This document shows, piece by piece, positions 17,284 through 25,715 of a stretch of 64,000 nucleotides of DNA; position 1 is the first letter of the stretch; each line of letters opens with the position of its first letter. Under the pieces are notes generated by a model. That model was not told where the DNA came from. It saw nothing but the letters and a program-made list of their open reading frames with translations, and did no database searches. Source of the stretch: Actinoplanes ianthinogenes. Its GTDB lineage: Bacteria > Actinomycetota > Actinomycetes > Mycobacteriales > Micromonosporaceae. The position numbers were made by a program, and so were the translations under genes. Where the stretch lies: assembly GCF_018324205.1 (NCBI RefSeq), contig NZ_AP023356.1, positions 8,872,501 to 8,936,500 of the forward strand, read 5' to 3'.

Positions 17284-17823
17284 ATGACGTGCATCGTCGG
17301 GATCACGGACGGCCGGACCGTCACCATCGGCGGGGATTCCGCGGGCAGCGACGGCTGGCACGTCGCGGTGCGGTCGGATTCCAAGGTGTTCCAGGTGGGG
17401 CCCTATCTGATGGGGTTCACGACCAGCTACCGGATGGGTCAGCTCCTGCGGTATTCCCTCACCGTCGGCGAGCCCGACACCTGGGACGTCGACCGGTTCA
17501 TGGTGACCACGTTCATCGAGGCCGTCCGCGAGTGTCTCTCCACGGGCGGCTACGCCAGGAACGAGAACGGCCGGGAACAGGGTGGACAGTTCCTGGTCGG
17601 CATTCACGGCCGCCTCTACGTCGTCGGTGACGACTACCAGATCGGGCACACGATCTCGGGTTATGCCGCGGTGGGATCCGGCTATCTGGTCGCGCTGGGA
17701 TCGCTGCACTCCACCGCCAGGACACCGGTCGACAGCCGGCAACGGGCGGAGATGGCCCTCGACGCGGCGGCCGACCTCACCGAGGGCGTGCGACCACCCT
17801 TCACCGTGCTGCAGTCCGGGTGA
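17284..17823 (+). CDS. Stand-alone proteasome beta-subunit-like Ntn hydrolase
   Basis: A 179-aa protein starting MTCIVGITDG. Removing the initiator Met leaves Thr1, with Asp17 in GGDSAG and Lys33 in SDSKVF: the exact T1/D17/K33 spacing of 20S proteasome beta subunits and HslV. AAVGSGYLVALGSL around residue 130 matches the region of beta-subunit Ser129. There is no propeptide. It is not next to alpha-subunit, mpa or pup genes, so it is not the mycobacterial-type proteasome. It may be a self-assembling peptidase or amidase. The assignment rests on motif spacing; substrate and assembly are unknown. Confidence 0.7.
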   Translation: MTCIVGITDGRTVTIGGDSAGSDGWHVAVRSDSKVFQVGPYLMGFTTSYRMGQLLRYSLTVGEPDTWDVDRFMVTTFIEAVRECLSTGGYARNENGREQGGQFLVGIHGRLYVVGDDYQIGHTISGYAAVGSGYLVALGSLHSTARTPVDSRQRAEMALDAAADLTEGVRPPFTVLQSG

Positions 17824-18201
17824 ACGCCAGCCAGGCTGCCCGTTCGAGCGGCAAGCCGGCCCGGGCAAGGGCCTGAGCCCACTTTTCGTCGCCTCGCCAG
17901 GGTCGATCGTGGGCGGCAGGTGGACACCGGCGAGGCTGCTGTCGAGCGCCGCGGGGTCCAGGGAGGCGGCGCGAAGCACCTCGGTGGCCGTCTCTTCTCC
18001 GGCAAGTCCGGGGGCGAGTGCGGCGCAGACCCGGACCGCGAGCTCGGGATCGGTGAGCCATGCGTTCGTGGGCACACCCAACTCACCGAGGCCGATCACC
18101 ATGGACGCCCGGTGATGCGGCGGGCCGTGGCGAGCCTGGTCGGCGTGGTAGGCGGCGATCTCGTCGTGGTGATGACGCAGGCCGGGGTGCGAGACTAGCA
18201 T
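17801..18201 (-). pseudogene. Orphan gene with an apparent frameshift
   Basis: Two overlapping minus-strand frames read as one protein. From ATG 18201 the first gives MLVSHPGLRHHHDEIAAYHA...LTDPELAVRVCAALAPGL...GVHLPPTIDPGE. Near 17900 a shift of one base leads to GDEKWAQALARAGLPLERAAWLAFTRTAAR and a stop at 17801. Neither frame alone looks coding throughout. Joined, they give ~135 residues of plausible soluble helical protein. Without the frameshift this 487-bp gap would be empty. I recognise no family. The break may be real or a sequencing error. The 3' end overlaps the Ntn hydrolase gene tail-to-tail. Confidence 0.45.
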
Positions 18202-18310
18202 CGCGGTGGCGCCCGCGGCGGCCGCCCGCAGCTCGTCCGGGCTCTCCGGAAGGCCCGATCCCAGCTGCTCTCGACAGCAGGCTACGCGCCCGGCGTGGTA
18301 TACCCGCCGG

Positions 18311-19105
18311 ATGGACCTGCAGCTCAGTGGCAAGGTGGCTGTCGTCACCGGGGGAAGTGCCGGCATCGGGCTGGCGATCGCGCGCGGTCTTGCGGCGGAG
18401 GGCGCGCATGTCGCGCTGTGCGCCCGGGACGCGGCGCGGCTGACGGCCGCGGCCGATGAGATCAAAACCGAGTTCGGGGTACGCGCCATCGCCGTCCCCG
18501 CCGACCTGGCCGCCCCGGACGGTGCGGCGCAGCTCGCCGCTGCCGTGGCGGGCGAATACGGCGGGGCCGACCTTCTGATCAACAACGCCGGGACGGGGAG
18601 TGAGGAGACGATCCTCGCCGCGCCGGACGAGAAGTGGCAGGCGTACTGGGAACTGCACGTGATGGCGGCGGTGCGGCTGGCCCGGGCGCTCGCGCCGGGG
18701 ATGAAGGAGCGTGGCGGTGGGGTGATCCTGCACAACGCGTCGATCTGTGCGACGCAGCCGCTCGGGTACGAGCCGATCTACAACGTGACCAAGGCGGCGC
18801 TGGTGATGTTCTCGAAGTGCCTGGCCAACGAGCTGATCGGGGACAACATCCGGGTCAACGCGGTGAATCCGGGACTGGTGATGACCGGGGACTGGGTGAA
18901 GACGGCCAAGCAGCTGACCGCGGGCACCGAGCAGGGCTGGGAGGACTATCTGCGGCGGATCGCGGAGGAGAAGGCGCCGATCGGGCGGTTCGCCACGCCG
19001 GAGGAGGTCGCCGACTTCTTCGTGTTCCTCTGTTCGCCGCGGGCGGCCTACTCGGTGGGGTCCACCTATTACGTCGACGGCGGCTGGCTGAATGTGACTA
19101 CCTGA
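18311..19105 (+). CDS. Short-chain dehydrogenase/reductase
   Basis: A 264-aa classical SDR. It has the Rossmann motif TGGSAGIG at 13-20, NNAG at 91-94, and the catalytic Ser144, Tyr157 and Lys161 (YNVTK). The C-terminal SVGSTYYVDGGW is typical of 3-oxoacyl-ACP reductase-like SDRs, which use NAD(P)H to reduce carbonyls or oxidise alcohols. Substrate unknown. It runs convergently into the FAD oxidoreductase with an 8-bp overlap of coding ends. Confidence 0.92.
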   Translation: MDLQLSGKVAVVTGGSAGIGLAIARGLAAEGAHVALCARDAARLTAAADEIKTEFGVRAIAVPADLAAPDGAAQLAAAVAGEYGGADLLINNAGTGSEETILAAPDEKWQAYWELHVMAAVRLARALAPGMKERGGGVILHNASICATQPLGYEPIYNVTKAALVMFSKCLANELIGDNIRVNAVNPGLVMTGDWVKTAKQLTAGTEQGWEDYLRRIAEEKAPIGRFATPEEVADFFVFLCSPRAAYSVGSTYYVDGGWLNVTT

Positions 19106-20150
19106 GCGCGCCGGGGCCGGCGTCGGGCGGGGTGGAGCCGTCGAGGCAGGCGCGGGCCAGCATCTCGCCGAGCAGCGGGGCGAACTTCATCAGGTTTTCA
19201 CCGTGGACGGCGAGGACCCGGCCGTTGCGGGCGAACTGGAGGCCGTCGCCGAGGTCCGGGTTGTGGGTGCAGTAGACCCGGCCGATCGGGCGGGGCTCGA
19301 CGAAGGGCAGGTGCTCGGCGGCATAGGCGGTGAGCGCGTCGAGCGCGGCCTGCTCCGCGGCGCGGCGCCCGCGCTGCCAGGCGACCAGGGCCGGGTCGAC
19401 GTCGCCGCCGACCGCCCAGGCGCCGGCGGCGGCCAGGTGCTGGTAGGTGCTCAGGACGCCGTCGGCCGCCTCGGTGATCCAGCACTGCAACGGCTGGGGT
19501 GCGCCGGGGCGGACCGGGAAGGTGACGCGCAGGTGGTGCTCCAGGGCGGACGGCGTGTCGATGCCGGCGCCGGCGGCCAGCGCGGAGGTGGCGGCGCCCG
19601 CGCAGATCAGGGCGGCGTCGAAGGTGTCGGCCTCGGTGCCGTGCTCCACGCGTACGCAAGCAGGGGTTTCTTCGACGGTCGTGACCGAGGCGGGCCGTAG
19701 GCGATCGCCGACGGCTGCGAGCAGGAAGGTCTTGAGGCGGTCGACGCGGATCACGCCGCCGGCCGGGTCGATCAGCGCCGGGCCGGCGAAGGTGCGGGCG
19801 GGCAGGCGCAGCAGCGGGGAGCCCGGCTCGACCAGCTCGTGGGGTGCGCCGGCGGTGGCCATCGCGGCGGCCCAGGTCCCGGCGCCGGCGCCGCTGATCA
19901 CGGTGCCGACGTTGTCGACGAGTGCGGTGCCGGCCTGCTCGCTCCAGGCGGTGAACAGGGCGCGGGAGCGGGCGGCGAGCTCGACCATGTCCGGGTAGGT
20001 GTGCGCGAGGCGGAAGATCCGGGTGTCGCCGGCGGACCGCTCGCCCATCGGCTCGCCGGGCTCGAAGCACCAGGCGTCGGCGCCCTGACGGAGCAGCGCG
20101 GCGGTCGTGGACAGCCCGACGACGCCGCCGCCGATCACCGCGACCCTCAT
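19098..20150 (-). CDS. FAD-dependent amino-acid oxidase family oxidoreductase (DAO/sarcosine oxidase-like)
   Basis: A 350-aa flavoprotein. VAVIGGGVVGLSTT at the N-terminus is the dinucleotide-binding GxGxxG motif, with an acidic residue (CFEPGE) ending strand 2. The middle holds the substrate domain, and the C-terminus VYCTHNPDLGDG...GRVLAVHGENLMKFAPLLGEMLA is the second FAD contact found in monomeric sarcosine oxidase and solA-like enzymes. It probably oxidises an N-methyl or amino group, yielding H2O2. The covalent-flavin Cys of MSOX is not evident, and C-terminal CT-H occupies the corresponding region. Confidence 0.85.
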   Translation of the reverse strand: MRVAVIGGGVVGLSTTAALLRQGADAWCFEPGEPMGERSAGDTRIFRLAHTYPDMVELAARSRALFTAWSEQAGTALVDNVGTVISGAGAGTWAAAMATAGAPHELVEPGSPLLRLPARTFAGPALIDPAGGVIRVDRLKTFLLAAVGDRLRPASVTTVEETPACVRVEHGTEADTFDAALICAGAATSALAAGAGIDTPSALEHHLRVTFPVRPGAPQPLQCWITEAADGVLSTYQHLAAAGAWAVGGDVDPALVAWQRGRRAAEQAALDALTAYAAEHLPFVEPRPIGRVYCTHNPDLGDGLQFARNGRVLAVHGENLMKFAPLLGEMLARACLDGSTPPDAGPGALR

Positions 20151-20163
20151 GGGCGCGACGCTA

Positions 20164-20832
20164 TCAGCCGAGCAGCCTCGTCTGCTCGGCCGGCAGCGCC
20201 GAGTCGATCGCCGGCTCGTGCTCGGGCGGCGGCGCCGTGAGATGCATGCCGAACCAGTCGGCCGCCTGGACGGCGAGCAGTCGCTGCGCCTGCTCGCCGC
20301 GGAAACGGCGGTCGGTGCCGGGGATGACGCACAGGTCGGCGGCGGAGTTGACGGCCTGGCGGGCCTGTTCGTTGGCGGTGCGCAGCCGCTGGTCGCGCTC
20401 GCCGACGACGAGCAGGACCGGGCACTGCACGCGGGCCAGCGCGCCGCCGGCCAGGTCGGCCCGGCCGCCGCGGGTGACGACGGCCTGCACGTGGCCGGGG
20501 CGGGACGCGGCCGCGACGAGGGCGGCGCCGGCGTTGGCCCCCGCGGCCAGCACCCCGGTCGGCAGGTGCGCGGTGACCGGCTGGGTGCGCACCCAGCGCA
20601 GGACGCCGATCAGGCGGTCGGCGAGCAGATCGATGTCGAACAGCAGCGTCTCGTCGGCCCGCTCCCCGGCGGTCAGCGGCTCGATCAGCAGGGTCGCCAG
20701 GTTGCGGTGCCGGAGGGCGTGCGCGACGGCCCGGTCCAGAGGGCGGTTCTGGGTGAACAGCACCGTCGCCGTGGCGGCCGGCGGGATGGTCAGGTCCCCG
20801 TGGAGCAGCGTGCCCGCTGCGTGAATCTGCAC
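20164..20832 (-). CDS. Dienelactone-hydrolase-like protein with a degenerate catalytic triad
   Basis: A 222-aa alpha/beta-hydrolase-fold protein resembling the stand-alone form of the hydrolase often linked to phosphoribosyltransferases. The nucleophile elbow, usually G-x-S-x-G, reads GANAG, with Asn for Ser, and the usual His near the C-terminus (ATHLFEE-type) reads GTDRRFRG. The fold is otherwise intact (LLVVGERDQRL, VVTRGGRADLAGG). It therefore probably lacks hydrolase activity and may bind a ligand or be decaying. It lies 13 bp upstream of the FAD oxidoreductase on the same strand and is likely co-transcribed with it. Confidence 0.78.
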   Translation of the reverse strand: MQIHAAGTLLHGDLTIPPAATATVLFTQNRPLDRAVAHALRHRNLATLLIEPLTAGERADETLLFDIDLLADRLIGVLRWVRTQPVTAHLPTGVLAAGANAGAALVAAASRPGHVQAVVTRGGRADLAGGALARVQCPVLLVVGERDQRLRTANEQARQAVNSAADLCVIPGTDRRFRGEQAQRLLAVQAADWFGMHLTAPPPEHEPAIDSALPAEQTRLLG

Positions 20833-20911
20833 GATCGACAGGTACCCGGCCGGGACGATCCGAATCAGTCTCGTCCGATAGATTGGCGTAAGTCGATTTA
20901 TGGAGGACAGA

Positions 20912-21631
20912 GTGGTCCAGCTTCATCGATCTTTGGCGGTTGTCGCCGCGGCCGTGGTGGCGCTCGCCGCGGTTGCCGCGCCCGCCTCGGCCCACGACCG
21001 GGGTCCGACCACCGGGCCATGTCAGTACACGCCGACGCCCGACGAGCCGGCCGCCCGGCCGGTGCCGTTGCCGCCGGACCCGCGGCGGACGCCGTCGCGG
21101 GGGACGGCCACCGTGGTGCTGCACACGAATCTCGGGCAGATTCCGCTGGTGCTCGACCGGGCCGAAGCGCCGTGCACGGTGCAGAGCTTTCTGCACCTGA
21201 CCCGGCACCGGTTCTATGACAAGACCATCTGCCACCGGCTGACCGCCTATCCGACGCTGAAGGTGTTGCAGTGCGGTGACCCGAGCGGAACCGGTGAGGG
21301 CGGTCCGGGATATCGGTATCGCGACGAACTGCCGACGGATCTGCCGCCGGCGCCGACCGATCCGACCGGGGTGCGGCGGCTTTATGCGCGGGGCGTGCTG
21401 GCGATGGCCAATGCGGGTCCGGACACCAACGGCAGTCAGTTCTTCCTGGTGTACGGGGATTCCGCGCTGCGGCCGAACTACACGATTTTCGGGCAGGTGA
21501 CGCCGCGTGGCCTGACGACGCTCGACCGGGTCGCGGCCGGCGGGATCGCGCCCACCGCGGAGGATCCGGCTCCCGTCGACGGGGCGCCGGCTCTGCGTAC
21601 CGAGATCTGCCGGGCTCGCATCCGTCACTGA
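20912..21631 (+). CDS. Secreted cyclophilin-type peptidyl-prolyl isomerase
   Basis: A 239-aa exported PPIase. A signal peptide (VAAAVVALAAVAAPASA) is followed by a Pro-rich spacer and a cyclophilin domain: VLHTNLGQIPLVLD, FYDKTICHRL, GVLAMANAGPDTNGSQFFLVYGD and TIFGQVT. The conserved catalytic Arg of FHRV is placed as CHRL, and QFF is intact, so activity is expected. It would assist folding outside the membrane. The GTG at 20912 is favoured by GGAGG five bases before it; the ATG at 20900 is the alternative. Confidence 0.88.
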   Translation: MVQLHRSLAVVAAAVVALAAVAAPASAHDRGPTTGPCQYTPTPDEPAARPVPLPPDPRRTPSRGTATVVLHTNLGQIPLVLDRAEAPCTVQSFLHLTRHRFYDKTICHRLTAYPTLKVLQCGDPSGTGEGGPGYRYRDELPTDLPPAPTDPTGVRRLYARGVLAMANAGPDTNGSQFFLVYGDSALRPNYTIFGQVTPRGLTTLDRVAAGGIAPTAEDPAPVDGAPALRTEICRARIRH

Positions 21632-21714
21632 AACGGACGATCAACGAGCAGATGCTGGTTCCAGGCGGTCCGGCGGGACTAGGGTCGGTGGTCACCGTCC
21701 TTGGGAGGATCGCC

Positions 21715-22455
21715 TTGCGGCCGCATTTCGCCGAACTCGGCTGGGCTTCGACCCGCATCGGCGAGATCAGTTTGCGCCGGCGCCTGGAACCGACGACCCA
21801 AACCGAGGTGTACGAGGTCAAGCTCGACGACGAGTACCTCATGTCGAGCCTGTTCACCGTCGCCGAGGAGGAGTTGGCACGGCTCGCTCTGGCAGTTCTG
21901 CCGGACGGGCCGTGTGATGTGGTGGTCGGGGGTCTGGGGCTCGGGTACACCGCGCATGCGGTCCTCGCGGACCCGCGCGTCCGGTCGCTGACCGTGGTGG
22001 AGGCGCTGGAGCCGGTGATCGACTGGCATCGGGGCGATCTGATTCCCGGGGGCCGGGCGCTGACCGCGGATTCGCGGGCCACGATGCTGCACGGCGACTT
22101 CTTTGCGCTGGTGCGCGACGGGGCGGGTTTTGACCCGGCGGATCCGGGGCGGTGTTTCGACGCGATTCTGGTCGACATCGACCATTCTCCGGTCAACGTT
22201 CTCGATGCGAGCCATGCCGACCTTTACACACCCGCGGGGCTGGAACGGCTTGCCGGTCGGCTCCGGCCGGGTGGAGTGTTCGGATTGTGGTCGGACGACG
22301 CGCCGGAGGAAGAGTTCCTGGCGGTGCTTCGACAATGCTTCGGTACGGTCGCCGCGCACGTGGTCAGCTTCGCCAATCCGCTGACCGGGGGCCGGTCGGC
22401 GAATACCGTCTACGTCGCTGTCGGATCGCGGAGCCGGTGTTCGTTGCAGCAGTGA
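21715..22455 (+). CDS. Spermidine-synthase-like methyltransferase-fold protein
   Basis: A 246-aa protein with a small N-terminal beta-domain (RRRLEPTTQTEVYEVKLDDEYLMSS) and a Rossmann-type domain: VVVGGLGLGYTA (SAM/dcSAM loop), LTVVEALEPVIDWH, FDAILVDIDHSP and LRPGGVFGLWSDD. This is the spermidine synthase/PMT superfamily. The aspartate gate residues of true spermidine synthases are not clear, so polyamine synthesis is unproven. The TTG start at 21715 is chosen because GGGAGG lies six bases upstream. Confidence 0.75.
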   Translation: MRPHFAELGWASTRIGEISLRRRLEPTTQTEVYEVKLDDEYLMSSLFTVAEEELARLALAVLPDGPCDVVVGGLGLGYTAHAVLADPRVRSLTVVEALEPVIDWHRGDLIPGGRALTADSRATMLHGDFFALVRDGAGFDPADPGRCFDAILVDIDHSPVNVLDASHADLYTPAGLERLAGRLRPGGVFGLWSDDAPEEEFLAVLRQCFGTVAAHVVSFANPLTGGRSANTVYVAVGSRSRCSLQQ

Positions 22456-22498
22456 GGCCACCCAGCGGGGGAGGCCGATCGAGCTGGAGGACCGCGAC

Positions 22499-23089
22499 AT
22501 GAGGCTGACGACCATCACACAGATCACCGTCGACGGCGTTGTGCAGGGCAACGGTGGCGCGTCGGAGCAGGACCGCGAGGAGGGGTTCGAGCGGGGCGGC
22601 TGGGCGCTGGGCAAGGGGGACGCCGGCACCGTCGCGTTCATCAACCAGGCCTACCAGCGGGCCGACGCGTTCCTGTTCGGGCGGCGGACCCATGAACTGT
22701 TCGCCGGCTCGTGGGGGAGCCTGCCGGTCGAGAGCTTTCCGGGCTGGGAACCGACCTGGCAGGCGTTGAACGACCGGCCGAAGTATGTCGCGTCGTCGGC
22801 GCTGGTCGATCCGGGGTGGGCGGACAGCGCCGTGCGGTCCGGCGAACTCGCGGATCTCAAGAACCGGCCGGGTGGTGAGTTGCAGGTCCACGGCAGCGGC
22901 ACCCTGGTGCGGTGGCTGCTGGCCAACGGGCTGGTCGACGAGTTGACCCTGATCGTCGTCCCGGTGATCCTCGGGCAGGGCCGGCGATTGTTCCCGGAGG
23001 CGGGGCCGGAACTGGCGCTGGACCTGGTCGAGTCCCGGGCCGACACCAAGGGGGTGGTGATCCAGGTCTTCCGGCCGGCTGCTCGGTAG
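22499..23089 (+). CDS. Dihydrofolate-reductase-like (RibD C-terminal domain) protein
   Basis: A 196-aa protein of the RibD_C/DHFR-fold group: TTITQITVDGVVQG at the start, DAFLFGRRTHELF, YVASSAL, HGSGTLVRWLLANGLVDELTL and VPVILGQGRRLFPE. These are NADPH-binding elements common to the small YwjB/YyaP-like reductases in actinomycetes. The true substrate is not known; it is neither folA nor ribD by length. GGAGGACCGCGAC precedes the ATG. It follows the spermidine-synthase-like gene by 43 bp. Confidence 0.88.
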   Translation: MRLTTITQITVDGVVQGNGGASEQDREEGFERGGWALGKGDAGTVAFINQAYQRADAFLFGRRTHELFAGSWGSLPVESFPGWEPTWQALNDRPKYVASSALVDPGWADSAVRSGELADLKNRPGGELQVHGSGTLVRWLLANGLVDELTLIVVPVILGQGRRLFPEAGPELALDLVESRADTKGVVIQVFRPAAR

Positions 23090-23120
23090 CATCCGGTGCG
23101 TCCCGGCGCGCTCATGGCTG

Positions 23121-23990
23121 TCAGCGGCTCGTGGACAGGAACGCGAGCAACTCCTCGGCGACCGCGTCGGGTGCCTGCTCGGCCTGGTGATGGCCGGACT
23201 CGATGACGCGGTGCCGCAGCGGCAGGTCCAGCCAGGGCGCCCAGATCGCGGCCGGACCCCCGTGGATGTCCAGATCGTCGTCGGCCGACTCCAGCACCAT
23301 GGTCGGGCAGCGGACCCGGCGACCCGCGGCCCGGTCCGCCGCGTCATGGTCCCGGTCGATGCCGAGACCGGCCCGATAGTCCTCGCACATGCCGTGCACG
23401 ACGTCCGGGTTGCGCAGCGCCGCCCACACGTCGGCGTGATTGCCCTCGCCCATCGCCGCCGGCTCCGGAGTGCGGTACCACGCCTGCGGGTCGGCGCAGA
23501 TCACCCGCTCGGCGGGCTTGTCGGTCTGCCCGAGGAACCACCAGTGCCACCAGGCACGGGCGAACGCGGCGTCGGTGCGTTCCAGGTGTTCGATCACCGG
23601 CAGGCCGTCCATGACGACCAGGTGGGTCACCGTGTCCGGATGGTCCATCGCGGTGCGGAAGGCGACCAGCGCGCCACGGTCGTGACCGACAACCGCGAAA
23701 CGGTCATGGCCGAGAGCGGCCATCACCCGGACCACGTCCTGCGCCATCGCGCGCTTGCTGGACTGGGCGTGGCCGGGCTCGTCCGGGGGCAGCGTCGAGG
23801 CGCCGTAGCCGCGCAGGTCGGGTACGACCACCGTGTGCTGTGCGGCGAGTCGCGGGGCGACCGCGTGCCAGGTCGTGTGGGTGCGCGGGTGACCGTGCAG
23901 CAGGACGACCGGCGGGCCGGAACCCCCGTGCCGCAGCCGGATCGTGACGGGTCCGGCGTCGAGGTGCTCCAGGTCAAAACCTTCGAACAT
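23121..23990 (-). CDS. Alpha/beta hydrolase related to haloacetate dehalogenase / epoxide hydrolase
   Basis: A 289-aa hydrolase with HGHPRT oxyanion motif, nucleophile elbow GHDRGA (Asp104 followed by Arg105), cap residues His149-Trp150 (WWHWWFLGQ) and a C-terminal ESGHHQAEQ containing the general base His. An Asp nucleophile indicates dehalogenase or epoxide hydrolase chemistry via an alkyl-enzyme ester. Positions 104, 105, 149 and 150 match, from memory, fluoroacetate dehalogenase numbering, but its second carboxylate-binding Arg (108) is Leu here. Halide release from fluoroacetate is therefore doubtful. Confidence 0.85.
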   Translation of the reverse strand: MFEGFDLEHLDAGPVTIRLRHGGSGPPVVLLHGHPRTHTTWHAVAPRLAAQHTVVVPDLRGYGASTLPPDEPGHAQSSKRAMAQDVVRVMAALGHDRFAVVGHDRGALVAFRTAMDHPDTVTHLVVMDGLPVIEHLERTDAAFARAWWHWWFLGQTDKPAERVICADPQAWYRTPEPAAMGEGNHADVWAALRNPDVVHGMCEDYRAGLGIDRDHDAADRAAGRRVRCPTMVLESADDDLDIHGGPAAIWAPWLDLPLRHRVIESGHHQAEQAPDAVAEELLAFLSTSR

Positions 23991-24102
23991 CGGTCTCCTT
24001 GCCAGGCTTCAGATCACCGGCTCGGATCACTACCCACGTCGTGGCGGCGTCAATCCGGCGGCGGGTGGACGGCCGCGGCGTGGGCGGGCACGGTGGGGAG
24101 CT

Positions 24103-24774
24103 ATGACGGACGACGCGTTGGAGGGCCTGCTGGCCGAGCAGGTCGCCTACTACCGCACCCGTGCCGATGAGTACGACGCGACGTACCCACTCGACGTTCG
24201 TGCTGATTCACAGGGCCGGGAGCAGCTCCTGGCGCTGCTGGAGGCGCAGGCGCCGTTCGGAACGGTGCTGGAGCTGGCGTGCGGGACCGGGCAGTGGACG
24301 GTGGAACTCGCTCGCCTGGCCGCGACGGTGACCGCGGTCGACGCGGCGCCCGAGGCGCTGGCGATCTGCCGACGGCGGGCCGGTTCGGCGGAGGTACGCC
24401 TGGTCGAAGCGGACCTGTTCACGTGGCGGCCGCGGGAGCGGTATGACCTGGTGTTCTTCTCGGCGTGGTTGTCGCACGTGCCACCGCAGCGCTTCGCGGC
24501 ATTCTGGACGCTGGTCGCGGACTGCCTGGCGCCCGGCGGCCGGGTGTTCGTGATCGACGAGCTGCCGGCGGTGGGTGCGGTGGAGCGTCCGGCTCCCGGG
24601 CAGCCCGCGCCGGCCGTGCAACGGGAGGTCGGTGGCGGGGCGGTGTTTCGCGCGGTCAAGGTTCTCTACGCGCCTGACGAGCTGCGGGAGCGCCTCGGCG
24701 AGCTGGGCTGGGAGGCGGAGGTCACGACGGTCGGCTGGCGATACTTCGCCGCTTCGGTACGCCGGCGCCGGTGA
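24103..24774 (+). CDS. Class I SAM-dependent methyltransferase
   Basis: A 223-aa Rossmann methyltransferase. Motif I is LELACGTGQWT (about residues 51-61), followed by VTAVDAAPEAL, EADLFTW and a post-motif LVFFSAWLSHVP; LAPGGRVFVIDE is motif III. No target-binding domain identifies the substrate. The ATG is only two bases from a GGGGAG element, a short spacing. The phosphotransferase-like gene starts 14 bp downstream, so the two form an operon. Confidence 0.87.
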   Translation: MTDDALEGLLAEQVAYYRTRADEYDATYPLDVRADSQGREQLLALLEAQAPFGTVLELACGTGQWTVELARLAATVTAVDAAPEALAICRRRAGSAEVRLVEADLFTWRPRERYDLVFFSAWLSHVPPQRFAAFWTLVADCLAPGGRVFVIDELPAVGAVERPAPGQPAPAVQREVGGGAVFRAVKVLYAPDELRERLGELGWEAEVTTVGWRYFAASVRRRR

Positions 24775-24788
24775 CGTAGGGTGCGTGG

Positions 24789-25715
24789 GTGGATCTGTCA
24801 CCTCTCGGCGTGCCGGTCGGTCCGATGGCGCGGGTCCACGGCGGGTTCGCCAACCGGATGTATCGGCTCGACACCGACCAGGGGTCGTTCGCGGTCAAGG
24901 AGTTGAACCTGCTCGATCGGCGCGAGGTCTACCGGGCCGAAGACGTGTTCCGGTTCGAGAAGGCGGCGTTCGCGGCGGGCGTTCCGATGCCGGAGCCGAT
25001 GGCGGTCAGTCGCGACACCCTCGTGCATCGGTGGGTCGAGGGCGAGAGGGTGCCGGAGGAGCCGGTGCCGGCAGCGTACGCGTTCGAGATCGGTGAGATT
25101 CTCGCGCGCCTGCACGCGCTCGACGTGGCGTGGAGCCACACGTCGACCGAGGAACCGGTGTCCCGGGACTGGCCCGAGCTTGCCGCGCGGGCGACGGATA
25201 CCGGGCAGCCGTGGGCCGGCGAACTCGCGTCTCAGGTCGACACGTTCCTGGCGATCGCCCGGTTCGTCGACACCTGTGAGCGGCCGGGTCCGGTCGTGTT
25301 GACCCATCGGGACATCCAGCCGTGGAACCTGCTGGCTCGGGAGGGGCGGCCGGTGGTGCTCGACTGGGAGCTGTCGGGGATGCTCGACCTGTCGGCGGAG
25401 CTCGGTTCGACGGCGCTGAGCCTGGCGAAAGGGCCGGGCTTCGACGACATTCGGCCGGCCGTCTTCCGTTCGGTCCTCGACGGTTATGTCGCCGGGGGCG
25501 GGAAGCTGCCGCCGTGGGGCCCGAGCTGGTTCGTGTTCCTGATCGGCGGCTGGCTGGGGTTCACGAGGTGGAACATCGTGCGCTGCCTCGGTGGGGTGCA
25601 GGGGAGTACCGGTCCTGAGCTTGCGTTGTCACACGAGTCGGTGCGTAACGGGGTGCGCGGCCTGCCCGAGCTGTTCGGGCGGCTGGCGGAGCTCGAGGAT
25701 CTGCTCCTGCGCTGA
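24789..25715 (+). CDS. Aminoglycoside phosphotransferase (APH)-family kinase-like protein
   Basis: A 308-aa protein with the protein-kinase-like APH fold: FAVKELN (ATP-binding Lys), FEKAAFAAGVPMPEP, the catalytic loop THRDIQPWNLL and the metal-binding VLDWELSG. Members phosphorylate aminoglycosides, homoserine, choline or other small hydroxyl compounds. The substrate here is not evident, and the Glu position of DFE/DxD is WE as in many actinomycete homologues. GTG start. It follows the methyltransferase in the same operon. Confidence 0.85.
   Translation: MDLSPLGVPVGPMARVHGGFANRMYRLDTDQGSFAVKELNLLDRREVYRAEDVFRFEKAAFAAGVPMPEPMAVSRDTLVHRWVEGERVPEEPVPAAYAFEIGEILARLHALDVAWSHTSTEEPVSRDWPELAARATDTGQPWAGELASQVDTFLAIARFVDTCERPGPVVLTHRDIQPWNLLAREGRPVVLDWELSGMLDLSAELGSTALSLAKGPGFDDIRPAVFRSVLDGYVAGGGKLPPWGPSWFVFLIGGWLGFTRWNIVRCLGGVQGSTGPELALSHESVRNGVRGLPELFGRLAELEDLLLR

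Noticed and set aside
16657..18735. A continuous 692-codon minus-strand frame covering the lipoprotein and the orphan gene
   Set aside because: Only its parts at 16657-17139 and around 18000-18200 look coding; the middle is a shadow of the Ntn hydrolase gene and the start overlaps the SDR gene.
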